A stretch of 64,000 nt of DNA, taken from contig CM082598.2 of assembly GCA_040954595.2 (NCBI GenBank), positions 4,278,001 through 4,342,000 of the forward strand, given 5' to 3'. Both the position numbers and the translations under genes were made by a program. A model generated the notes under the pieces. That model searched no databases and was not told the origin of the DNA. It was given only the letters and a program-made list of their open reading frames with translations. This DNA is from Balanoglossus misakiensis. Its lineage: Eukaryota; Hemichordata. Shown in pieces: positions 34,401 through 45,884 of the stretch; the stretch's first letter is position 1, and the number at the start of each line of letters is the position of its first letter.

Positions 34401-36414
34401 ACATATATATGAACATAATGTCCAGATGCTGGACACTTTGCAATTAACATATATATGAACATAATGTCCAGAAGCTGGACACTTTGCAATTAACATATAT
34501 ATGAACATCATGTGTTAGACTAATGTTGAAGTGATGACCGAATATAATCTATACATGTAAGGAATAAAGGACAATAGGGAAATGCATATTACCCATGCTG
34601 CCTTTCAGTTTCAATTCCAAATCTTACAGAGATCTTAAGGCTTCTAGATGAAGGCATTTTGTCTCTTCCGTCGCCGGCCGATAATGAAACAACTGACGTG
34701 GTGATCAAGTTCCTTCTAAACGCAACCGATTCCCTGGCCAAGTCTGTTCTATGCAGGATGAAACCCGGCAGTGGCCCAGTTACCATGGATTCAGCATTCT
34801 TTCAATTGCATTTGGAAAGCCATTCTGTGGTGCATCTCACCGACACCTCAATAATACTCCGAGGCGGCAATGGTGTGAAATTTCCACCGGCAGAGAAGAT
34901 GTTCTCCAATTTAACTTCTGGAGCAATTGTTAACAGAATTGTAAGAGTCTTACCCTTGTTGTTGAACATAAGATGTTATTTCTTTCTTCTCCGTTTATTT
35001 TCTTAACCACAATCTGTAAACACATGCCAATGAAGTTTATAATACATTATCACCCATAGGTTAGTGTTTTGAACAGAAGTTTGCTTCTTCAAGATGACAA
35101 TGGAAGGAACACATTTTCAAGAAAATTTGTGTTGAGTTTGTCGTTCACTGACAGAGACGGCAGAGAGTTAGAAGGTATTTACATCACAACATTACATACA
35201 ACAGGATAAAATCTAACATGCAAAGATTTGTATGAACTGTACATAACTTGGTTTGTCTGTAAATATGGCTATGCAATATATATTTTCTGTTCAGCATCAA
35301 CGTATGCATAAAAGTTATTTTCTATTCACTCTTCCAGTGAAAGATACAAAAGAAGACATTGAGATTACATTTGCTAGAGAAGCACCTGAGCCAGAAACTG
35401 CCTCATTAATGGAAGCTGTGTACATTGAAGCCCATGACGTCACATATTTTGGATTTAATGTCGAGGTAGGCAAACGGAAATAAGCCAGTTAAATAAAGTT
35501 GGATGAACAAATCACTTCTTTGTGCTATCGGCGAGCCAATACTAACAAGTGATAGCAAACAGGGAAGGAAACACTTGGTCATAACATTTATTTTTCTGTT
35601 CATCTCACAAAATTAATATTCATTCTACTATGTATATTCTATGCTGCAGATCACATGGTTGTTTCAGGCAGTTATTGTTAAGTTTGAACATTGCAAACCT
35701 CTGTACGGAAATACAACAGTGTACGTCTTCAATGAACTTACGGCTTACTCTGACAAATATGTTGGATACCAGTTCGCTGTTGATATGGAATTTGCTGGAG
35801 ATTATTCCACGGTGTTCATCCCAGAACACTATTTCTTAAGAACTGGAGAGTATTATTTCACATTTACCATTCCCCACAGTAAGTGTCCATGTTTAACATT
35901 TACCTTATACTGCACTTTTAAGTGTTGTACACGTATGTTGTTTAAAGCACATTTAATAGCTTGTGCGTAATTGTCATGCATCATTTAAATTTAAAAGTTC
36001 AAACCTATTTCTTGTATTTTTTCCATTTTGCAGAGCAAGATATCCAGTTTGCATTCACTGTCATACAATCGAGGTGTGATTATCTGAATATCCAGACTGA
36101 TAGTTGGAAGAGTGACGGTTGCCAGGTATACACAATGGTTCCTCAACAGATCATTTGGATTTTAGCAGAATCAATTTTGTTGAAACCTAATTCAAAACAT
36201 CCTCTAGATATGAGACAACTCAAAGAGTAGGCAGGAGAAATTTGAGAACCTGTAATGCTTTGTCATATATTACTCACAGAAATGTTCCAACTTTTCAGCA
36301 TTTATTTTCAATCCATAGGTTTCTCCATTATCGAACGCCACCTGCACTGTGTGTGTGTGTAACCACCTGACGACATTTACATCCGGACTGGCAACAACAA
36401 TGATATTACCCTAG
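31484..36414 (+). CDS. Secreted CUB - GAIN-like - GPS protein (copy A), 10 exons, 511 aa, no membrane segment
   Basis: Exons: 31484-31550, 31991-32335, 33219-33259, 33867-33957, 34609-34940, 35060-35174, 35338-35465, 35650-35878, 36034-36125, 36319-36414. Residues 1-22 are a signal peptide; 23-137 a CUB domain (RSPNYPRNYG, CTW, VCF). From ~182 comes a GAIN-like region and a segment like the pre-GPS part of polycystin-1-like proteins (TVYVF, TVFIPEHYF, TGEYYFTF). The GPS has Cys464, Trp474, Cys479, Cys492, Cys494 and NHLTTF, with predicted autoproteolysis between Leu497 and Thr498. The protein stops at 511, where polycystin-1-like proteins and adhesion GPCRs continue into membrane helices. Exon 4 uses donor GTTAGC, which overlaps an in-frame TAG; the lost part of that exon is now the array at 34006-34508. 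Function is unknown: a secreted binding protein is inferred. It could be mildly degenerate, but all other exons are open. Confidence 0.82.
31641..31718. mobile_element. MITE family P2, internal fragment
   Basis: Only the middle (ATCGAGAGAGGCCACTGTTA and following) is left, in intron 1 of CUB-GPS copy A. Confidence 0.6.
32881..32961. repeat. Long near-perfect hairpin, ~37-bp arms with 4-bp loop
   Basis: The left arm ends GCCCTGACCATTAAC, the loop is AAAC, and the right arm begins GTTAATGGTCAGGGC. Pairing continues outward through TAATA(T)...TATTA with one or two small gaps. Intron 2 of CUB-GPS copy A. Confidence 0.85.
34006..34508 (+). repeat. 46-bp tandem array (about 11 units) derived from a lost coding segment
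   Basis: Unit: GTCCAGACGCTAGAAACTTT followed by GCAATTAACATATATATGAACATAAT. Two unit types, CTAGAAAC and CTGGACAC, largely alternate. AAACTTTGCAATTAA and GAACA also occur in exon 4 of CUB-GPS copy B, and homology resumes after the array at GTGTTAG. The array lies in intron 4 of copy A. Confidence 0.88.
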
Positions 36415-37945
36415 AAAACGATTGGTTACATTCTAACCCATGATGCATTGTGATTTCCAACATGGCGGCGAACCCGTTGGTCCCTCTACATAATGCAGAC
36501 TGACCACATGAGGGCGATATGAACAGAATTTCATTTTTATCAGAGGAATCCGATGGATTTTTGGCCACTAAGGCCTCCAGAGTTATTAATCATGCTTCAT
36601 TCATTGTATAATCTGTGCATTGTCTCTTTTGAAAGAAGAATTGCATGAGAATTGGAAACGCAATGAATAGAAGGAATTAATTATACATATATCTTAAATT
36701 ATCAATTTTCGCACATTTATTAAATGCTTACTCAAAAGTCTGTTTTGTAATGCATAGATGTCCCTCCCCTATCTCCTCTCTCTCGGTCTGTCTGTCTCTC
36801 TCTCTCTCATTGACCAGTTATTCCTGCTGGATTCGTGTCGCGGGGAATCTAATAATGGCCCTCTTCAATTTTACAGCAGTGTTCTTTGGGCGTGTCTGCA
36901 GAAAACGCTTTTGAAGACATTGATAAATAATGATTTAAATTTCAACCCCATGATCTACATTGTTCGAAATACTGCAGTTTGACTTCTTAAGATTAATGGT
37001 CGCGAGTGATAAATGCCATCACAATGAAAACAATTTCTCTCATTCACATGAACATATTTTAAATGTTTAATCTGCTACAACAGTTTTCAAAAGAGACGTC
37101 ATACAATATTCACATATCAAATATGCAGTATACCTGCACAACATGCTACAAACAACAGTACAAAACCTTCATATACGTGTTTACTTAAGCTACAATAGAC
37201 ATTTGCAACATCTGTCGCAGGTTTTCAAGACAATGATTTATCGCCACCTTGGAGTCTTACAGGCAAATTGATTAAACTGCATACAAGCCAACAGCTAAAA
37301 TGTTTCCAATTGTTTGATAGGAACTCTCCAACCTTTGGCGACGGTGGTTCTGGACCAAACCATTATATTTAGGTGTATTGATGCAAATGTTACATATATT
37401 GTAGGGCGTTAATACAATGTTTTTAGTTTAAAGATTGCACAGTGTTTATATTCATTACCATGATAGCGTTTACAGCATTAGTTGTTCTAACTTAGAAAAT
37501 TCGCATCTAACAATTAGAATGTACCTAAATTATTTGAATATTTGAATTGTAAAATTGTATACATTCTCAAGCATTTGATCTACTCAACGTTCAATTTATT
37601 CTGGTTAAAAGACACTTTGTCTGCTGATCTCATATTCTAATAAAAATACATACATGAATTCTAATAAAAATACATATATTGACACATGTGCGATTCTGCT
37701 TGTATTAAGTTTTGTGTTGTGTATTATTTTCCGTGATAAAATTCGCAAATAAACCTAACATGAAACTGTCAGCACTGATGTGAGCAGCTTTTTTTTTGTT
37801 CAATTCGAAATATTATCCTCGCGAGAAGATACTTTATCATCATGAATGCACAGCATGACATTAAATGTCTGGATCTCACTGGCTCCACCAGGTGAATTTG
37901 CAATATATCTCAGAAGAGTTTGCTGGGGTAACCCCGTCGTTCGCT
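36415..37945. other. Convergent intergenic region between CUB-GPS copies A and B
   Basis: Both 3' UTRs must lie here. AATAAA-type signals occur on the plus strand at ~37637 and ~37661 and on the minus strand at 37595-37600, so the two transcripts could overlap tail-to-tail. No transmembrane-encoding exon was seen for either gene. Confidence 0.5.
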
Positions 37946-40900
37946 CTATGGCAGATGCACCCCTTGGAGCGCCGTCTCGGATGCGAATGTCGTCAGATGG
38001 TTACACAGACACACAGTGGAGGTGAAGTTTGATAATGGCGAAACCTATGGATGAAAAAAAATCATTTTTGTGATTTTCATGTGTAGTATTTGTATTTGTT
38101 GTCAGGAGGGCATATAGGCACCCGAAGGTTTTCCTATCACAATGTTAGTTTTTTTTATGGGGAGTTTAACAGGAACAGTGATACTACTAGTATAACGGAG
38201 TGAGAAAGATCTTTCAAGGAATCATGTTTATACCTGGCAACCGTCACTCTTCCAGCTATCAGTCTGGGTATTCAGATAATCACACCTAGCTTGTATGACA
38301 GTGTATGTAAACTGGATATCTTGCTCTATAGAAGGAAAGAAGTTGAAATAGGTAGAGTATAGAAACAGAATTTATGGTCTATTTAACATAGTGGTGACGT
38401 CAATAGAGGTAATATAGTAATTGCTTTGGACGAGTGGTTTTGACTTCCAATTGGTACGGTATGTTCCGTGCCTGATTGAAATGCATGACAAATGTCATTC
38501 GTGATCACGTGTACATGTGCATTGAATCATTTCAGTGTGAAAATAAATGTATGAAAACAATGCAGAAAGATGCAGCTAAGTGTGATTGAAATGAAATGCG
38601 AATAGAGACGTTTACAACACACAAGTGCAGTGTAAGGTAAATGTTAAACATGGACACTTACTGTGGGGAATGGTAAATGTGAAATAATACTCTCCAGTTC
38701 TGAAGAAATAGTGTTCTGGGATGAACACCGTGGAATAATTTCCTGCAAATTCCATATCAACAGTGAACTGGTATCCAACGTATTTGTTAGTGTAAGCCTT
38801 ATGTTCATCGAAGACGTACACTTTAGTGTCCCCGTATAGAGGTTTGGAATTCTCAAACTTAATAATAACTGCATGGAACAACCATGTTATCTGCGGCATA
38901 GAATATAGAATGAATATTAATTTTGTGAGATGAACAGAAAAAATAAATGTTATGACCAAGTGTTTCCTTCCCTTTTTGCTATCACTTAATTGTTAGTATT
39001 GGCTCAAGAAGTGGTTTGTTCATCCAACTTCATTTACTGGTTTTATTTCAGTTTGATTACCTCGACATTAAATCCAAAATATGTGACGTCATGGGCTTCA
39101 ATGTACGCAGCTTCGATTAATGAGGCAGTTTCTGGCTCAGGTGCTTCACTAGCAAATGTAATCTCAATGTCTTCTTCTGTATCTTTCACTGGAAGAGTGA
39201 ATAGAAAATAACTTTTATGCATACGTTGATGCTGAACAGAAAATATATATTGCATAGCCATATTTACAGACAAACCAAGTTATGCAGTGTTCATACAAAT
39301 CTTTGCATGTTAGATTTTATCCTGTTGTATGTAATATTGTGATGATCTAAATACCTTCTATCTCTCTGCCTTCTCTGTCAGTGAACGACAAACTCAACAC
39401 AAATTTTCTTGAAAATGTGTTCCTTCCATTGTCGTCTTGAAGAAGCAAACTTCTGTTCAAAACACTAACCTATGGGTGATAATGTATTATAAACTTCATT
39501 GGCATGTGTTTACAGAGTGTGGTTAAGAAAATATACGGAGAAGAAAGAAATAACATCTTATGTTCAAAAACAAGGGTAAGACTCTTACAATTCTGTTAAC
39601 AATTGCTCCAGAAGTTAAATTGGAGAACATCTTCTCTGCCGGTGGAAATTTCACACCATTGCCGCCTCGGAGTATTATTGAGGTGTTGGTGAGATGCACC
39701 ACAGAATCGCTTTCCAAATGAAATTGAAAGAATTCTGAATCCATGGTAACTGGCCCACTGCCTGGTTCCATCCCACGTAGAACAGACTTGGCGAGGGAAT
39801 CGGTTGCGTTTAGAAGGAACTTGGTCACCACGTCAGTTGTTTCATTATTGGCCGGCGACGGCAGAGACAAAATGCCTTGATCAAGAAGCGCCAGGATTTC
39901 TGTAAGATTTGGAATTGTAACTTTATCATGAAAAGCAGTATGATATAGGTCATTGGTTATTAGAGATGCGATTTTTTGAAAAAAAGGGCGCTTCCTCCTG
40001 TGGCTTGTAAGGAAAGACGTAGACAACCACAGAGAACATTAACACTGTCCACAAATTAATTAATGATCGTGCATCACTTAAACCACAGACTAACACGTGG
40101 TGTTCAAATATTCGTTAATTGCAAAGTTTCCATGGTAGTCGCAAACTGGAACGTCTATTTTTTTCTCAGAAATATGTAAACGCTTGCCTTTAGCCAAGGC
40201 TTGACTTGCACGAAAAGACGGATTGACATCTGTTATCCCCTTGATCATGGCAGATGCTTGAGTGAAGTTTCCAGGCACCTATCGGAGATCAAAAATGACA
40301 CAGTGCAGCATTATAAGTTAGTTCATTTTGACTTTCTTTTCGCATTTTCCGTTGAATTTGACATAGAACATTTAAACCACACATGATATGCTGTCTTGTT
40401 ATGTTATGCAATATTCTTATGTATAGGCTATATACATAATAATAAGAAACAATTCCTTTTGGCTGTCATGTGTTTGGTTAAATACTTACACCTGATATGC
40501 TTTAATTTGACATGCGTCCACAGGGATTGCGGAATCTACGTGATAAATATGATGTAAATAAGATAAAATAATGTTAATACCGTCTTGATACCATCTTGAG
40601 TATCATCAATGTTATGGTCAAGAGCACCAGCCCTGGGTAGGCTAAAACTCATGATATTGCCCGAGCACCATGTGTTATCAATTTTATTACACCAAACATG
40701 TTATACATATACAGGATAGAACGTATTTATTCACCACTGTAGACTTCAACGTAGGTGCAACCGTTATGATGTCGCCTAATATAATTGTTTCTGCACAAAG
40801 ATATCATTCCATCCTCCATATGCTTAACAAATTAACAGCTACTGGAAGTAGAGTAGTATAAATTATTAGATACTCACTTTCCAATGCAGTTGCAGTTGCA

Positions 40901-41720
40901 AGGAATCCTCGAGATTCCCTTCTTACATTGGAATACATTTGTATCCAAATGATATTTCCTGACGAAACAACGCTAACTGGAACACCGTTACCATAATATT
41001 TTATTGCTTTGCCAACAAGGTTTCTGATACTGACGAAGTCCTGTTTTTTCCGCATCTTCAAATCGCTGAAGCAAAGCGTTATAATGCCGCCATCGGTATT
41101 ATTCATAGTCCACATACAGTTAAGATTTTCGCGGTAGTCATTTGGGTAGCCAGGAGAGGTGAATACAACTGACTCTCCATTTCTAAGGAAGTGTATATTA
41201 CCACATGCTGCATGTGAAAAAAATAATTACAATTATAACAATCTGAAACTGTGATTGATTTTCCGAATGCACTTTTATAAGTTGGTTTATAAAGTCCCAC
41301 GAACTGCGACTCGATAAAAAAATCATGCTTTAAATAATTCCGCGGATATGCTTTTAATTATGTCTATTAAATTGTACTGCATAGCTGTATATCAGGAAAA
41401 CACTTATTTATGACAATATGGCAAAACAGTAAAGAAATATCAGTACAATGTACATACATACATACATACATACATACATACATACATACATACATACATA
41501 CATACATACATACATACATACATACATACATACATACATACATACACACATACATACATACACACACACTGTATATTTACATAATTACGAATATGTGTAC
41601 ATTAAGAAAATGACACAGAAAACAAGACAGGATTTTAGCCATATCATTATTTCGCTTACCTTCTTGATAGCTGGATCTAGGAAATAGCAATAACAACACG
41701 ACACCTGCTAGGTAATTCAT
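37946..41720 (-). CDS. Secreted CUB - GAIN-like - GPS protein (copy B), 10 exons, 537 aa, no membrane segment
   Basis: Exons (minus): 41720-41660, 41207-40878, 40535-40492, 40278-40095, 39920-39589, 39469-39355, 39188-39061, 38890-38662, 38325-38234, 38044-37946; 1614 nt in frame. It has the same architecture and intron phases as copy A, in opposite orientation and tail-to-tail. The signal peptide (MNYLAGVVLLLLFPRSS) is followed by a CUB domain (exon 2), a short linker exon, an intact exon 4 of 184 nt that ends with donor GTTAGT, then the GAIN-like and polycystin-1-like exons. The GPS includes DSWKSDGC, CLC and NHLTTF; predicted cleavage is Leu522/Thr523, leaving 15 residues before the stop. 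Exons 5-9 match copy A in length exactly and are about 80-90% identical in protein, but the CUB domain is only about half identical. The exon 5 acceptor (TAAAG) is weak by eye. Role unknown. Confidence 0.83.
41453..41570 (+). repeat. (CATA)n microsatellite
   Basis: Nearly 120 bp of CATA repeats in intron 1 of CUB-GPS copy B. Confidence 0.95.
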
Positions 41721-42401
41721 CGTGTCCTATCTGAATGTGACTGAGGATAACCCTGTAGTTCTGATCTACAGAGTTAGGAACACACACATTTAAATGATAC
41801 CAGTGTTGCTCCAGAGACCCTTAATAATTCAAATGTGATCTGCATGGAATTTTTGATTCGTGAATTGCATAGAGATGGAAACAAAGGGATATGAATGGTT
41901 GCCAAGGAAGTGGAAGAACCCCCTCAGTGACGTTCCCAAAATATCAATCGTGGGGCAAACTTTGACAAATATCTTGCATTTTCTCAAACCCCTGGCAGAG
42001 ACATAATTACATTAAATATTCAAATATCCCCTAAACACAACCCAGTAAAGTTTTCAAGCAAAACTTTAACAGTTAATATAGTTTCATGGTGTGGTGAATG
42101 TGCATTCGACCTTTGGCGATAGGTTTTAGATATTTCTTATAAAGAGCCGAAAAACCAATTTCCTATATGCTCGGATACACGCAAATGATGTGTCATGTTG
42201 ATGTGAATAGAAGAGGGAATAATTGCCATACTATTTAAAGATGATCACGGTCGATTGACTCCATCTTTTATCAAAGGTTGAACATCAGTGTAATTATGGA
42301 AGGAAGATAAACATCGATATTGCTGACACAATGATGGATGATGCAAGTGTATCGTTCTTTATTCATTTCACCATGACTTCATTACACTAGATATGTCTAA
42401 C

Positions 42402-42587
42402 TACCGTTAAAGTCACTTTATAAGTCGCAGCGGTATTATAAGTCGCACCCCTTCTTTGAAAGACTTGTTTGGGAGGAGATTTTAAGGAAATGAATACAAC
42501 AGAACATTGGTATTATAAGTCGCACCCCCTTTTCGGCACACACTGTCACTCAAAAAAGGTGCGTCTTATAAAATGACTTTAACGGTA
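42402..42587. mobile_element. MITE with TACCGTTAAAGTCA inverted termini
   Basis: 186 bp starting TACCGTTAAAGTCACTTTAT and ending TAAAATGACTTTAACGGTA, with internal TTATAAGTCGCA repeats. Upstream of CUB-GPS copy B. Superfamily not assigned. Confidence 0.7.
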
Positions 42588-42842
42588 ACTTCTCCGGTCT
42601 CCATGGTGACCGACTTCTCATTATTGCTTATCCATAAATAGCAGCACACACATTTCTTATTGTAAGAGGAAATATCAAACTGGCTGTTTAAAATATCCTT
42701 CCAAGACTACCATGTATCTATGAATGCAACTGAAGACGTTTGGATTTTTTTGGTAGTGATAGTTTATTTACCATATGAGTAAGACATGAACTTGAAACCA
42801 GTTCTCACTAAGAATCTACTAAACTTTGAAGGGATGGGATAC

Positions 42843-43038
42843 TTAAAGGCACACGGTCACCTATGGAAACCTAGCTAGTGCAGTTACCATGGTAAACTTG
42901 TGATCTAGCCAATCACAGATTTTTAGTGGGTGGCACACGCGACAAAAGAGCGCCGCCATACGTTCTTTAGAACCTTCAAATACGCCATTTCAGCCATACA
43001 TGGGCGTATGTAAATTGGAGGTGATTGTATACCTTTAA
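42843..43038. mobile_element. MITE family P4, copy 3
   Basis: TTAA-flanked copy upstream of copy B of the CUB-GPS genes; same orientation as the copy at 4922. Confidence 0.8.
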
Positions 43039-43264
43039 AGGCCCACTAACTGTAATCTTCCAGTATCCCATCCCATCAATTTGTGAAATAAACTTGTGAA
43101 ATCAAAAAAGAACTGAGATAATATTTTTTGCAAATTCGGTGGCATAAATGTTTCAATCAGTTGTATGCTAAGAAATAAATACCGAACAAAGACCACTTTC
43201 AGGGTTACCTACAACTAGACAAACGAATGATGTGTTGCACTGGCCACCTTGACCGTGACGTCAG

Positions 43265-44036
43265 TTACCCAACCATCACTTCGACCTCGCATAAGTTGAG
43301 GGGCTTTGAGACGTCGGTGAGCTGAATACTGACATGGCGCCCCTGCATCGGAATAGGGCATCCACATCGCACTCTGATTGGGTTAATCCTCGCAAGGCGG
43401 CCCATAATCTGTCTCCCACACTGGGGGTTACTTTTGAAGTTAGTGTCGGCGCCGACGCGAACGATGGCAGACTTTATGCGACCCACTGAAATGATACAAG
43501 AAATACATATTTGTGGTGACTTTTTAGGAAAAATGCCGACATTATTTTTGTTATTTCCGTTTCTATTTACAACTTAATTGACGTTCCGGTCACTAAGACC
43601 TTGTATATGGATAAGGGCTAATAGCACTCGAAAAATTAAATCATGTAATTTTGGACAATAACATAATTATTTTGTAGTACTATTAAAATTCCCATGTTAT
43701 ATATGCTTTGTCGTACTTACTGCAGCAATCGACTCGGTTGTATATAACCACTTCATAGATGTCGTAGGATTGTCCCAAGTCCAAGGTGAAGTAGGGCTCG
43801 TACTCGTTCATGGTCTGGGTGCACGACTTCCCCGCTCGCATGTCACTATTGTTGTTGCCGTCCACGGCTTTCTCCACAAATCCCTTCTGTCTGGTGTTGG
43901 TACTACTTTGCGTGACAGGTTTCCCCTGAGCAACGTTGCGTACGGGTACTGGAAACTCGCAAGCTGAAAACAATAGGAACACGCTGGAATGCCTCATAAC
44001 TTCCTTTAACGAATCAAAGACATGTGATTGATCGCT

Positions 44037-44069
<33 letters not shown>

Positions 44070-44075
44070 GGTTGG

Positions 44076-44115
<40 letters not shown>

Positions 44116-44140
44116 GTGACTGACTGACTGACTGACTGAC

Positions 44141-44181
<41 letters not shown>

Positions 44182-45884
44182 GGTTGGTTGGTTGGTTGGT
44201 TGGTCGGTTGGTGAATTGATTGATTGGTTGGTTGGTTGGTTGACTGATTGATCATTTGATCAGCGGGCTGGTTGACTGACTGACTGACTGGCTTTTGTTT
44301 CAGCTGCAGTGAATTAAAATTTGATCAGTCAATAACCGATAGTATATCATTATTTTGTTACTTACGGGGAAGCGTCGGAATCCATGTAGCTGAAAATCCA
44401 AGGAAAAAAAACAAAGATGAGAATGGAGTCAGCGTGCCCGATAATCGAGGCTCACAATTCGTCTACGCCTTTTCAAAAAGTGCTGTGTAACAAGTTGTCA
44501 TTAATAATTGATAAATATTTGCATATGTCTGTATGCATAGTACTTACTCTCGCCTAAGCCACCTGATGGCGCTGTTGGTTCCACTGGCGCTGTTTGCGAT
44601 AATAAAAGAGAAAGAAGGAATTAAGGCAAAATGTTGTGTGTTTCTTTCTATGTGTTATCCTACTTGAATAACTTTATGCAGTATACGCTTCCAATAGTGA
44701 AGTGTATGCAGTCTGGTTTACCAAAACGTAGAGAAAACCACGTTCACCGAATCTCGGCAGGTACAATGTAAATTTGTGACAACTCATTTCGGTGACAACG
44801 AGCGTGATGATATTAAGTTTATTAAAGCTAAAATGCCCGCATAATCATTGACATTTCAGCTGAATACAGCCTTGCGGGCGGACTATGCCGAAATTGAAGT
44901 ACTCCGAAAAATGTCGCAAATAGGAGGTAAAAGTTGTGGCAGCTTGCAAAGATGATATATTGCAAGTAATAGTACATACGAACTTCACAATAGGTCCCTG
45001 TGTAGCCGTTTGTACATTGACATGTGTATTGAGTGACTGCTCCATTGCCACCATTTTGACATGGGGGAACATAGCAATCTGGAAATAAAAATACGTTGTG
45101 TAATTTACAAAGCATTAAGTCCCAAGTCACGGAATTGTCTTTAAAGGGCTTAAGTGTCGTCTCGTCTATCTGCGGCTGTGGGCGAGGGTCCCATGCAACA
45201 CAGATGCTAAGTCAAAGTAGGCGCAAAGTATATAATCATTGCAATTTATGAGGTTGTTTACTTTGTATTACACTGAAGTGAAACTGCTCCTATGTACATC
45301 ATTGCTAACAATGTGGTTGTTACTTTGTATTACACTGTAGTGTAACTGCTACTATGTACATCATTGCTAACAATGTGGTTGTTACTTTGTATTACACTGT
45401 AGTGTATCTGCTACAATGTACATCATTGCAAACAATGTGATTGTTACTTTGTATTACACTGTAGTGTATCTGCTACAATGTACATACATGGATACAATGT
45501 GATTGCTACTTTGTATTACATTGTACAACAAGGCTAAAACTCGTTACTTTTTATCACATTTCCAAGTTAATTTGATAAATCATGTATTAGTTTGAGAGCA
45601 ATGCTGATGGTGTGAGAAAGAAAGAAAGAAAAGTCTAATACAATTATGAAATATGCACGAGTAATTCATGAAATATGAAGAAATCATATCGACGTTTTAT
45701 AAATGAGGTGTTCGAAGTGTATGTGCTCTCTCTCTCTCTCTCTAAATTGAGACTGAAAACGCCGATTGAATATACTTTGTTGCATAGTGAAAACAAGAGA
45801 AGACGCACCTTCCGGACCCACGATGGCTCCTCCTTGACCTTTGACATAGGCGACAAGAGCCAGCAACAACAGAAGGGGCTTCAT
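43265..45884 (-). CDS. Secreted EGF-like plus F-type (fucolectin) lectin protein, 6 exons, 234 aa
   Basis: Exons (minus): 45884-45809, 45078-44980, 44589-44548, 44389-44366, 43963-43721, 43485-43265; 705 nt, all internal introns phase 1. A signal peptide (MKPLLLLLALVAYVKGQ) precedes an EGF-like module (residues 26-58; five Cys seen, third EGF Cys missing), a Pro/Thr-rich linker (59-80) and an F-type lectin domain (81-234). Lectin hallmarks: AQGKPVTQSSTN, KAVDGN, the IYNRVDCC loop, NFKSNPQCG, GRHVSIQL and LCEVEVMVG. These lectins bind terminal fucose and often serve in innate recognition. The sugar-binding motif HX26RXD is altered: the His position is Gln130, while Arg157 and Asp159 remain, so fucose binding may be weak or changed. 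An upstream in-frame ATG exists, but the one used starts a clean signal peptide. Intron 1 contains a 62-bp satellite and intron 4 a long GATT/GGTT microsatellite. Confidence 0.88.
44036..44290 (+). repeat. (GATT)n / (GGTT)n / (GACT)n microsatellite
   Basis: About 250 bp of tetranucleotide repeats in intron 4 of the lectin gene. The long Asn/Gln/Ser reading frame across it is an artefact. Confidence 0.95.
45236..45525 (-). repeat. 62-bp satellite array, about 4.7 units
   Basis: Units contain TTACTTTGTATTACACTGTAGTG, TGCTAC and ATGTACATCATTGC. It is the reverse complement of the array at 59113-59632 and lies in intron 1 of the lectin gene. Each unit carries a near-palindrome around ACACTGTAGTGT. 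Confidence 0.88.

Larger units (their letters stand above)
41721..43264. other. Intergenic region between CUB-GPS copy B and the lectin gene
   Basis: Holds the promoter of copy B and the 3' UTR of the lectin gene, plus two MITEs (42402-42587 and 42843-43038). Nothing else recognised. Confidence 0.5.

Noticed and set aside
34006-34508. CRISPR-like array of evenly spaced repeats
   Set aside because: The units are contiguous with no unique spacers, the genome is animal, and the origin from an exon is visible.
36415-37945. Transmembrane exons completing the CUB-GPS proteins
   Set aside because: I looked for hydrophobic exons on both strands between the convergent stops and found none with plausible splice sites.
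41367-41687. Tyr/Ile/His or Met/Cys/Val repeat peptides
   Set aside because: Translations of the CATA microsatellite.
43683-44255. Long Asn/Gln/Ser-rich open frame on the minus strand
   Set aside because: Produced by the GATT/GGTT microsatellite fused to lectin exon 5; the exon starts at 43963 after a good acceptor.
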